Part shown: piece by piece, positions 1 through 9,160 of the stretch
Layout of the letters: every line of letters begins with the position of its first letter
Numbering within the stretch: position 1 is the stretch's first letter
NCBI GenBank assembly: GCA_949751835.1
Contig: CATKHK010000114.1
Coordinates: 1 to 64,000, forward strand
DNA: 64,000 nt
Source of the DNA: Blepharisma japonicum
Lineage: Eukaryota > Ciliophora > Heterotrichea > Heterotrichida > Blepharismidae
Reading direction: 5' to 3'
Notes under the pieces: model-generated
Databases searched by the model: none
What the model was told of the DNA's origin: nothing
Seen by the model: only the letters and a program-made list of their open reading frames with translations
Program-made: the position numbers and the translations under genes

Positions 1-1082
1 AGGATGTTTTTCCTGGAAAAAAACCTTTACATAAACAATATTTTATCAGGATATAATTATTATAAATAATGATACAGCTGCAGAAAGTTATAGATAAATA
101 GCAATAACACTAATAAACTCAAAAACTAATAATCAAAGCCAAATGAGTAAAAGAATGGCATAACGTCTGAATAAATATATGATAATAACTATTGAAAAAA
201 AAATTGCCCCAAACGACGGGAAAAAATCTTAATAAAAATTTTAAAATTAATATGTTTGTTTAAAAAAGATATCAAAATTATTTCAAATTTAAGCATAAGA
301 TGCTTCTAACCAATATAAACCACAATTTCCAGCAAAATCATTCAAAACACGTAATAAACAATAATATTTATATGAGCCAAAAATATCAAAAAATGGCAGG
401 AAAAAACCTTCGAATGAAATTTCTAGAGTTTTTTTCCAGAAAAATCACCCACAACTTTTTCATCAAAAATCCAGGAAAAACCCCTAATAGTAAATTAGCA
501 TTCTTTACTTTTTTTTTACTATTAATATGAAATTAATATAAATGTATTTTAAGAGTAGTAATAAAAATGTGACGCGTCATAAATATTTCCTCTAACAGCT
601 TTTAAAATCAATTTTTAATATACTTCTCAAATTCAAGTTTTTCGGATTGGATAATTTGAAAATTATATCAAAATATTTCATCACATCATAAAATAAAAAC
701 ACAAAGAACTGTAGTAATATCTAGCATCCATGCTAAATAAGCAGATTCATTATTATTTATAAATGAAAATTCAGAAAATAGGCATTTTCAAGCATATAAT
801 AAGAACTCTTTTCTTGATTTTTGATGCCTATGGAAAGATGCTTTTAAGCCATATATATAGACAGTCTTCCTTGCTTACCGTTAGATTTATAAAATTGGTA
901 TTTTAAGTTTATTATAAGGGTTTTTTTAGGGCAACCCGTATTAAAATAGTGTAGAACGATTAAAATGTAATATCTCTTATATTTCTTATTATCAAGAATA
1001 TGTTATTCCTTTATAGGGGCTACGGAAGGATGCTTTTATATTTGATAAATCTATAAGTTTTAAACTCTAATAATGAATTGAT
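1..1082. other. AT-rich stretch, no gene recognised
   Basis: I see no protein-like frame that resembles anything else in the window. The longest open frame (300-530, plus) is low-complexity, Lys/Asn/Phe-rich and looks like chance in AT-rich DNA. Two short similar segments, near 831-846 and 1024-1041 (core GATGCTTTTA preceded by GGAAAG or GGAAGG), are the only internal repeats noticed. The first recognisable gene remnant begins near 1083. Confidence 0.5.
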
Positions 1083-1233
1083 GCAAGGATACTGACCTAA
1101 AGTTATGGATTCCTTTAGTTGCTTCATAATGCCAAACTAAGTGCTCACTGCACATATAAGCTTGTGGAGAAGTACAATTGCATGAATATTCAACATCTCG
1201 ATCGCACCCAGACATAGAGCACTTGTTGCCCAT
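1083..1233 (-). pseudogene. 5' fragment of a B-box-TPR gene
   Basis: Read from 1233 downwards this gives a start and B-box-like zinc finger opening MGNKCSMSGCDRDVEYSC, then TSPQAYMCSEHLVWHYE, closely matching the first 50 or so residues of the gene at 21876-23879 (same unusual MGNK start). The match ends near 1083 with no TPR array behind it, so this is a truncated copy. The 5' flank at 1234-1310 also matches the flanks of the intact family members. Confidence 0.8.
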
Positions 1234-1429
1234 TTATCTATAATTTTATATTTCATCTTATGTTCTAAGAAATTTATGGATTATTTTGAAATCTACAAAT
1301 TTATTAAAGCCTATGTAAATTTTCTAATCTTTATAATTAATTGCTTCTTCCCTTACTTGGCAAAAAGTCCATTGAAAAATCTTTGAAAATTTATCGTAAG
1401 GGGAAGATAACCCGATGTGCGGCTGATGG

Positions 1430-1744
1430 CTTACTTTTTTATATGTGCTGATGACTCTTTAACCAGTAGCTTGAACTAGGAATATATCTCTGCTTTTCAT
1501 TAACAGCTATAATAAGAAGGTTTAATTCTAGCTTTTCGTAAGGAAATTTCTTAGATCCTTATCGCCAAAAGGACGGCCAGGTATCTTTGCATTAACAAGT
1601 ATAGAATCTGAGCCAAAACTTACCAAGATGGGCATAGCAATGAGCTTACCTTGACTTAACTGAGTTTCCCTTTAATTTCTGCCATAACGCTAAAAAAACG
1701 AACTAAGAGGCCAGGCTTGTTTATTCTTTATTTTGATGAATGTA
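1430..1744 (-). pseudogene. Decayed coding relic, unknown family, second copy at about 8812-9130
   Basis: On the minus strand, short frames read like protein: one has SQGKLIAMPILVSFGSDS followed by ILVNAKIPGRPFGDKDLRNF, another has KLELNLLIIAVNEKQRY then SSYWLK. The second matches the relic at 8812-9042 (KLELRLF, KHRYSS, YWLK). Frames are broken several times. I do not recognise the family. In both places the relic abuts the left part of a plus-strand Kelch-TPR copy at an AAGGTCTTGC-like sequence. Confidence 0.5.
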
Positions 1745-2600
1745 AGGTCTTGTAAGATAAGAATTATGCATTTAAGAGCTAAGCATATGTAATCTTAAAC
1801 AGATCCTATAATGATCCAGGAGCAGAACAAAATTTTAGAAGAATTTGCTAATTGTATCAAAACCAAAACTCTTCATTCAGCCCATCACTAAGCGCAGCTT
1901 ATCAAGAATACGTAAGTGTTTATCATAAGATTATATATCGTTATAATTTTTGGCATCAGATGGGAGAGGAAGTTTATTCATTTATGGTACTGAAAATGAA
2001 AGAGAAGAAGTAAAATTACAGAAAATTCCCGAAGAATGGTATGAGGCTAGCGAATCTGCTACTCTAATTTCAAATGGTGAATTATTCTGTATCATTAAAA
2101 ATTTAGAAGACTTTTTTCGTAGTTTTATTGCCTTCATAATGAATCGAAACTTAGCAATTTGTCCTGATCATTTAATAAGAGAGAATTTTTATAACTATTA
2201 ATTTTATAATCAAATCTATGTATAATTTTAAATAATTAAATGATCACAATATTTTGATTAAAGTGTAATAGAAAGGTAAAATTGTCGAAAACTTAAAGAT
2301 TAGGGTGAGGACCATGCTCAAATCAACTTCCAAATGGCGAGCTATTTCACCTTGTTGTAATTCAGCATTTGATACTGCGCTAATTGCTGATAAAAATTAC
2401 AAATTCTGAGTACTACCATCTGGCCCTGTTTTATTTTTTTCTATGAAGAAATCGGACATTAATCTAAAATTTGAATGCAAAGAGAGAGCGACTTACCAAA
2501 CTAAGGATTAATAGTCATAAAGTATTATCGCTCTATTAAATATATTCAAAATCTCTAGGAGAATATTATCTTTTTAGAGTAAAGCGGTGCATAATATATG
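1745..2600 (+). pseudogene. Kelch-TPR gene remnant
   Basis: Homologous to the 5' half of the gene at 9143-11818. The run at 1950-2201 contains ASDGRGSLFIYGTENEREEV and KIPEEWY, matching the start of the Kelch-like region there. A second partly overlapping match at about 2320-2470 repeats the segment with PNGELF-like and VLPS-like residues, so two fragments seem joined. Frames are interrupted and there is no TPR part. From 2600 to 2927 I see only AT-rich sequence and the 3' flank of the next gene. Confidence 0.7.
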
Positions 2601-2927
2601 GATCCTATAAATAAAAATGCAGATCTATAATGGAATTTAACTCAAATTTACATACTATTATTAAGAAATTATCGAAGTTTTAGAGTTTGATTTATCACTA
2701 GTTAATTAATAATAAAGAGATTTTAATAAAGAAATTAGAAACTTTTAAATATTTCATAGGTTTTTATATTACAAATACTGGATAAAACAAGTGATTAAAT
2801 TCTAAAAAGCCCGCTACTTTCCAAATGTCTTAAAGATGCTATTTAAAATACAGGTTAAATAACAAAACCATAAGAGTTGAAATTACTGTAACATAAAATT
2901 TATTAATATATTAAAAATGATATAGGC

Positions 2928-5918
2928 TTATGCAAGTTTTTTTGCTTTTTCAAGTAATTCATTTGCTTCTTGATTTTTGCCTAAACTTCTTAATGCTCTC
3001 GCTTTATTTGTATAATAAACGGCATCATTAGGACTGATTATGATTGCATGATTATAATATTTCGCTGCTTCTTTATATTTCTGTTCATTTTCGAAAATTA
3101 TTCCTATTCCATTGTATGCATCATCTTCATTTGGGTCTATTCTAATTGCTTCATTGAAGCATTCCATAGCTTCATCTCATCTTTTAATATGAATTAGAGC
3201 ATTACCTTTATTTCTATAATAAATTGCGCAATTTTGATCTTTTCTGATTGCGTTATTATAATATTCCACTGCTTCTTCATATTTCTGATATCTGTCTAAA
3301 ATTATTCCTATTCCATTGTATGATTTAGCATGATTTGAGTCTATTCTAATTGATTCACTGTAACATTCCATAGCTTCATATCATCTCTCTAAACTTATAA
3401 GAGCATTTCCTTTATTAAAATAATAAGGAGGCGAATCCGGATCGAATCTAATTGCATCATTAAAATATTTCACTGCTTCTTCATAGCTCTTATTATTTTC
3501 TAAAATTACTCCTATTCCGTTGTATGCTGTAGCTTGATTTGGATCTAATTTAATTGCTTCATTGTAGCATCCCATAGCTTCATCACTTCTCCCTAAACAT
3601 GATAAAGCATCTCCTTTATTAATATAATAAGGAGCAAAATTGGGATCAATTCTGATTGCATGATCGTAATGTTTCAATGCTTCTTCATACCTCTTTACAT
3701 TGTAATTAAAGATATCTCCTATTCCTTTGTATGCACTAACTTTATTTGGATTTATTCCAATTGCTATATTATAGCAGTCAATAGCTTCATCTATTCTCCC
3801 TAGCAATCTAAGAGCACTGCCTTTATTAATATAATAAATAGCCTTTTTGGGATTGATTCTAATTGCACGATTTCAATATATCACTGCTTCTTCATATCTC
3901 TTTTTATTACATAGAATTATTCCTATTTCATTATATGCTCTAACATAATTTGGGTCTATTCTAATTGCTTCATTATAGCATACCATAGCTTCATCTCTTC
4001 TCCTTAACTCTCTAAAAGCATTCCCTTTATTAAAATAGTACAAAGCACAATTAGAATCTATTTTGATTGCATTATTGTAAAATTCCACTGCTTTTTCATA
4101 TTCATTTTCATTGTAAAAGATATTTCCTATTCCATCGTATGCATCAGCATTGTTTGGATCTAATTTAATGGCTTCGTTATAAGATACCATAGATTCATCT
4201 CTTCTCTTTAGCTCTTTAAAAGCATTCCCTTTATTAATATAATAAGAAGCATGATCGGGTTTTATTCTAATTGCATGATTGTAATATTCCACTGCTTCTT
4301 CATATCTCTTATCATCGTAAAAGATATTTCCTTTTCCATTGTATGCATCAGCATCATTCGGATCTATTCTTATTGCTTCATTGAAGCACTCCATAACTCC
4401 ATCTTTTCTCCCTAACTCAGATAGAGCAACTCCTTTATTTGTATAAAAAAGAGCACAATTTGGATCAATTCTAATTGCATCATTAAAATATTTCACTGCT
4501 TCTTCATATCTCTTATCTTTTAGTAATATATTTGCTATTCTATAGTGTGCATAAGCTTCATTTGGATCTATTTTAATTGCTTCGTTATAGCATTCTATAG
4601 CTTCATCTGCTCTCCCTAACTCGTTAAGAGCATCTCCTTTATTAACATAATAAATTACACAATTGGGATCGATTTTGCTTGCATCATTGTAATATTTTAC
4701 TGCTTCTTCATATCTCATATCATTAAAAAAGATATTTCCTAATCCATAATAAGCATTATCTTCTTTTGGATTGATTCTAATTGCTTCATTATAGCATTTC
4801 ATAGCTTCATCTCTTCTCCCTAAATCAACTAGAGTATTGGCTTTATTTGTATAATAAATAGCACAACTGGGATTGATTCTGATTGCATCATTATAATATT
4901 TTAGTGCTTCTTCATATCTCTTATCAAGGCATAAAACCAATCCTACTCCATTGTTAGCATCAGCATCATTTGGATCTTTTGTAATTGCTTTATCGTAACA
5001 TTCCTTTGCTTTTTTATTCATATTTAAAATTAAATAAGAATTCCCTTTGTTTGCATAATAAATTGCATAATTGCGGTTGAGGTGAATTGCTTTGTTAAAA
5101 TATTTTATTGCCTCTTTGCACCTCTTTGCATTATTAAATAATTCGCCTATCCTGTTGAATGCTATATCTTCATTTGGACTTATTTTGATAGAATCATGAT
5201 ATTTATAAAAGAGTAGGCATTTTCAGTAAACCCTGATTGAGTGTCTGAAATAAGGATTTTCTGAAGAATCTACATTCTGAGCCTTCAACAGAGTTAATTG
5301 CTCATCAATTTTGTTTTCATTCAGATCATGTACTTTGAGGAGATTTTCTATTTTCAAAATTCCTTCACCTAATTTACTATTTAGTAATTTTTCATCAATG
5401 AATCATTTAGCCATTTCCTGAATTTCTTCACTTAGCCCACAGAAAAATTCAGTATTGATAAAAGAAACATATGAAATCATTTCTTTAAATTTTTTAATAG
5501 CATCATTAGGTTGTAAAGCTAGTAGGCTCAAAATTGGATCAGTCTCTGATTTTGATAGTTTTTTCGTCTTAAAAATTTTGTCGTAGTAGCTATTTATTTT
5601 TATTAAATCAGATGCTAGCTCTTTGGTTAGCTCTTTAACAATATTTTCTAAACTTCCAATTATTTGGTGAAAGGAAGTCATTAGCTTATTTTTTAATTCA
5701 GCTTTTTTAGAATTTTCTTCAATAAGAAACAGAAGGACTGCTTCTTTAGTCTCTTTAATCTTATACCAAGATATTGGTTTGGAGTTATAGGTGCTGCCAG
5801 TTAATTTTGAATGGCTCTTTAAGTGCTTATTACACATATAAGTTTCGGGAGAAGTACAATCGCATGAATATTCAGGATCACGGCTGCATCCAGGCTTAAA
5901 ACATCGCTTAATATCCAT
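2928..5918 (-). CDS. B-box-like zinc finger / TPR protein, long-linker class
   Basis: A 996-residue protein when UGA is Trp; under the standard code it would be split at 3177, 3381, about 3873, 5247 and 5403, but no TAA or TAG interrupts the frame and it ends in TAA. Residues about 1-45 form a B-box-like zinc site (C-x4-C-x7-C-x-C-x7-C-x2-H-x3-H, start MDIKRCFKPGC). A helical segment of about 180 residues follows, with IEENSKKAELKNKL, then about 22 TPRs. The TPRs alternate between two forms, YYNDAIRIDPNCALYYTNKG-like and CYNEAIRLDPNEDAAYNGIG-like, giving a 68-residue double repeat. TPR arrays are protein-binding scaffolds and the B-box suggests an adaptor role; no partner can be named. Closest relative here is the gene at 17345-19933. 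Confidence 0.85.
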
Positions 5919-6006
5919 TTAACTATCTTTTTGTTGTAAAGCTTATCCATATAAGCTAAAGTAACTGCTGCTAAATTGTTATTGTATTATTAAAATAAAT
6001 TTAGAA

Positions 6007-6633
6007 TTATGCTAAATTGTTTGCTTTTTCATATAATTCATTTGCTTCTTGTATTTTACCTATACTTTCAAGAGCTAATCCTTTATTTCTATAATAAATC
6101 GCACAATTGGGATTGATTTTGATTGCATCATCGTAATATTTCACTGCTTCTTCGAATCTCTGATCATTTTTTAAAATATTTCCTATTCCATTGTATGCAC
6201 CATCTTCATTTGGATCTAAGCTAATTGCTTCATTATAGCAGTCCATAGCTTCGTTTTTTCTCCCTGATGATCTAAGTGCATCTCCTATACTTCTATAATA
6301 AATCGCACAATTGGGATTGATTATGATTGCACCATTGTAATATTTCACTGCTTCTTCATATCTCTTTTCATTTTCTAAAATATTTCCTATTTCATTATAA
6401 GCAGCATCATCATTTGGATCTAATCTAATTGCTTCATTGTAGCAGTCAATAGCTTCATCTCTTCTCCCTAACAATCTAAGAGCATTTCCTTTATTTCTAT
6501 AATAAAGAGTATAATTGGGATCGATTATAATTGCATCGTTGTAATATTTCACTGCTTCTTCGTATCTCTTATCATTGGAAAAGATAATTCCTATTCCATT
6601 GCATGCGCTATCCTCATTTGGTATAATCTAACT
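6007..6633 (-). pseudogene. 3' part of the next B-box-TPR gene, displaced by a 1-nt frameshift
   Basis: Six TPRs and the standard family ending (GKIQEANELYEKANNLA, TAA) follow directly on the gene at 6591-8420, but in another frame. At about 6625-6633 the usual family sequence TTTGGATCTAATC reads TTTGGTATAATC, one base short. Without this change the two parts would form one protein of about 800 residues. It could be a real mutation or an assembly error in repeated DNA. Confidence 0.75.
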
Positions 6634-8420
6634 GCTTTATTATAGCACTCCATAGCTTCATCTCTTCTCCCTAATGATCTAAGAGCGTCTCCTTTATTTG
6701 TATAATAAAGAGCACAATTGGGGTCGATTTTAATTGCATCATTAAAATATTTCACTGCTTCTTCGTATCTCTTTTCATCTTTTAAAATATTTCCTATTCC
6801 ATTGTATGCACCATCATCATTTGGATCTAATCTAACTGCCTGATTATAACAGTCAATAGCTTCATCTCTTCTCCCTAACAATCTAAGAGTATTTCCTTTA
6901 TTTGTATAATAAAGAGCATAATTGGGATCGATTCCAATTGCATCGTTGTAATTTTTCAATGCTTCTTCGTATCTCTTATCATTGTGAAAGATATTTCCTA
7001 TTCCATTGTATGCACCATCCTCATTTGGATCTAATATAACTGCCTGATTTAAACAGTTCATAGCTTCATCTCTTCTCCCTAATGATCTAAGTGTATTGCC
7101 TTTATTTCTATAATAAAGAGCACAATTAGGATTGATTTTAATTGCATCATTAAAATATTTCACTGCTTCTTCGTATCTCTTTTCATTTTTTAAAATATTT
7201 CCTATTCCATTGTATGCACCATCCTCATTTGGATCTAATCTAATTGCTTTATTATAGCACTCCATAGCTATATCTCTTCTCTCTAAATCTGATAGAGCAT
7301 TCCCTTTATTTGCATAATAAAGAGCGCAATTGGGATCGATTCTAATTGCATCGTTGTAATATTTCACTGCTTCTTCGTATCTCTTATCATTGTAAAAGAT
7401 ATTTCCTATTCCATTGCATGCGCTATCCTCATTTGGATCTAATCTAACTGCCTTATTATAACAGTTCATAGCTTCATCTCTTCTCCCTAATGATCTAAGT
7501 GCATCTCCTATACTTCTATAATAAATCGCACAATTGGGATTGATTATGATTGCATCATTGTAATATTTCACTGCTTCTTCATATCTCTTTTCATTTTCTA
7601 AAATATTTCCTATTTCATTATAAGCACCATCCTCATTTGGATCTAATCTAATTGCTTCATTATAGCAGTCCATAGCTTCATCTTTTCTCCCTAACAATCT
7701 AAGAGCATTTCCTTTATTTCTATAATAAAGAGTATAATTGGGATCGATTCTAATTGCATCGTTGTAATATTTCACTGCTTCTTCGTATCTCTTATCATTG
7801 GAAAAGATATTTCCTATTCCATTGTATGCGCTATCCTCATTTGGATCTAATCTAACTGCCTGATTATAGCAGTTCATAGCTTCATCTCTTCTCCCTAAAT
7901 CTGATAGAGCATTCCCTTTATTTCTATAATAAAGAGCACAATTGGGATCGATTCTAATTGCATCGTTGTAATATTTAACTGCTTCTTCATATCTCTCATC
8001 ATTGTAAAAGATATTTCCTATTCCATTGTATGCACAATCATCATTTTGATCTAATCTAATTGCTTCATTATAACAGTCTATAGCTTCATCTCTTCTCCCT
8101 AACTCTGATAGAGCATGCCCTTTATTTGTATAATAAAGAGCACAATTGCAATTGATTCTGATAGCATAATTGTAATAATTCTCTGCTTCTTCGTATCTCT
8201 TATCATTGTAAAAGATATCACCTATTCCATTATAAGTAGCATCTTGATTTCGACCTAATGTAGCATACGAGGATAATAGCCTGAAGTTATGGATTCCTTG
8301 AGATACTTCATAATGCCAAACTAAGTGGTCGCTGCACATATAAGCTTGTGGAGAAGTGCAATTGCATGAATATTCAGCATCTCGATCGCACTCAGTCATA
8401 GAACATTTCTTAATGTCCAT
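6591..8420 (-). CDS. B-box-like zinc finger / TPR protein, short-linker class, C-terminus altered by frameshift
   Basis: 609 residues starting MDIKKCSMTECDRDAEYSC with all zinc-ligand Cys and His in place, then LSSYATLGRNQDATYNGIG leading straight into TPRs, without the helical linker seen at 2928-5918. About 16 TPRs follow. The last residues (RLYQMRIAHAME, TAG) come from a 1-nt deletion near 6630, after which family-like TPR sequence continues in another frame to 6007. The start matches all other family members. The 120-bp spacer upstream faces the plus-strand Kelch-TPR 5' end at 8541. Confidence 0.75.
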   Translation of the reverse strand: MDIKKCSMTECDRDAEYSCNCTSPQAYMCSDHLVWHYEVSQGIHNFRLLSSYATLGRNQDATYNGIGDIFYNDKRYEEAENYYNYAIRINCNCALYYTNKGHALSELGRRDEAIDCYNEAIRLDQNDDCAYNGIGNIFYNDERYEEAVKYYNDAIRIDPNCALYYRNKGNALSDLGRRDEAMNCYNQAVRLDPNEDSAYNGIGNIFSNDKRYEEAVKYYNDAIRIDPNYTLYYRNKGNALRLLGRKDEAMDCYNEAIRLDPNEDGAYNEIGNILENEKRYEEAVKYYNDAIIINPNCAIYYRSIGDALRSLGRRDEAMNCYNKAVRLDPNEDSACNGIGNIFYNDKRYEEAVKYYNDAIRIDPNCALYYANKGNALSDLERRDIAMECYNKAIRLDPNEDGAYNGIGNILKNEKRYEEAVKYFNDAIKINPNCALYYRNKGNTLRSLGRRDEAMNCLNQAVILDPNEDGAYNGIGNIFHNDKRYEEALKNYNDAIGIDPNYALYYTNKGNTLRLLGRRDEAIDCYNQAVRLDPNDDGAYNGIGNILKDEKRYEEAVKYFNDAIKIDPNCALYYTNKGDALRSLGRRDEAMECYNKAVRLYQMRIAHAME

Positions 8421-8540
8421 TTAGAATTTTATATTCATCTTATGTTCTAAGAAATTTATGGATAATTTGAAATTTAAAAATTTATTAAAACCTATGTAGA
8501 AACTCAAAGATAATTTTTCAATATTTCGAAGCTTTTTATA
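8421..8540. promoter_or_regulatory. Bidirectional spacer between B-box-TPR (-) and Kelch-TPR (+) starts
   Basis: A 120-bp interval between two divergent ATGs. Blocks such as AGAAATTTATGGATAATTT and AAAAATTTATTAAA recur at the same distance from the start at 13983, 16974, 23880, 29051 and 35441. The near-constant length (120-122 bp in five copies) suggests a shared promoter. That role is inferred; no experimental element is known to me. Confidence 0.5.
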
Positions 8541-9142
8541 ATGGAACTTATAACTAAAAGCCAAGCCAGCTCGATTAATCTTCAACTTAATTCAGCTGTC
8601 GAAGATCTTAATTGTGAGTCAAAACTAACTCAGTATGAGCTCAATCAAGGTCTTGCACACATTAATCTTGATTACGATTAGACGCCAATTTATTGCTTAG
8701 GTAGTAAACAAAGATTTTCTAAGTAGTTTAATCTCTTTTAACTTTTTATTTTCTTTATCAACTCAAATGATTCTTCAGATGGGATATTTGAGTGTCATTC
8801 TTCATCTTCTATCAATCGTCAAAGGCAAGGGTAGTCCGAAGTATGTCTGATTGGGCTTTTTTTGCTTTTAAAGCATATGGTGGATACGCTATGAATATCT
8901 GATCCTTTAGCCAGTATCTTGGATTAGAAGAATATCTATGTTTACCATTAGCAGCTACATTAAATAGACGTAATTCTAGTTTTAGATAAATCCTTGCATT
9001 GGGAATCATAGAAACTAAGACAAAACATATCTGGGTTCGCATTAATATGAGCTAAAATTGACTCTTGGCTGATTTTCCCTTTCGCCTCCACCATAACGCT
9101 GAGAAGATTGCATGAAGAGGTCAGGTATTAGCCATTATTTTT
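8541..9142 (+). pseudogene. Displaced 5' end of the Kelch-TPR gene, with a 503-bp insert
   Basis: ATG at 8541 opens MELITKSQASSINLQLNSAV and reads to ELNQGLA, then stops at TAG about 10 codons later. The frame GLA resumes at 9155-9160 as LA followed by SQELSIQELNAK. Taking out 8658-9160 joins GGTCTTGCA to AGCCAAGAA in frame. The copies at about 29286 and 38265 show exactly this uninterrupted junction. So the original gene began at 8541 and is now cut off from its body, unless the insert is removed from RNA or DNA. Confidence 0.65.
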
Positions 9143-9160
9143 ATGCATATAAGGCTTGCA
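8658..9160. repeat. 503-bp insert flanked by short direct repeats
   Basis: Bounded by AAGGTCTTGCA on the left (about 8647-8657) and AAGGCTTGCA on the right (9151-9160). It carries a broken minus-strand coding relic (8812-9130: WPLHAIF, then KLELRLFNVAANGKHRYSS and YWLKDQ). Its left end is also found at about 35680 (GCGCATTAATCTT) and its right half at about 1430-1744, but copies at 29286 and 38265 lack it. I see no terminal inverted repeats and no TA-only boundary. It may be an insertion with target duplication, or the other copies may have lost it by recombination between short repeats. Confidence 0.5.

Noticed and set aside
300-530. 76-codon open frame on the plus strand
   Set aside because: Low-complexity Asn/Lys/Phe-rich sequence with no similarity to anything here; expected by chance at this AT content.
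2928-5021. Separate small TPR genes at 2928, 3177, 3381 and 3873
   Set aside because: They share one frame and are divided only by TGA, which is Trp here; they are one gene.
8812-9042. Minus-strand frame as an intact small gene
   Set aside because: Its second copy near 1430-1744 continues the similarity upstream in other frames, so this is a piece of a broken gene, not a whole one.
8658-9160. The 503-bp insert as a classical DNA transposon
   Set aside because: No terminal inverted repeats and no transposase seen; only the short direct repeats support insertion.
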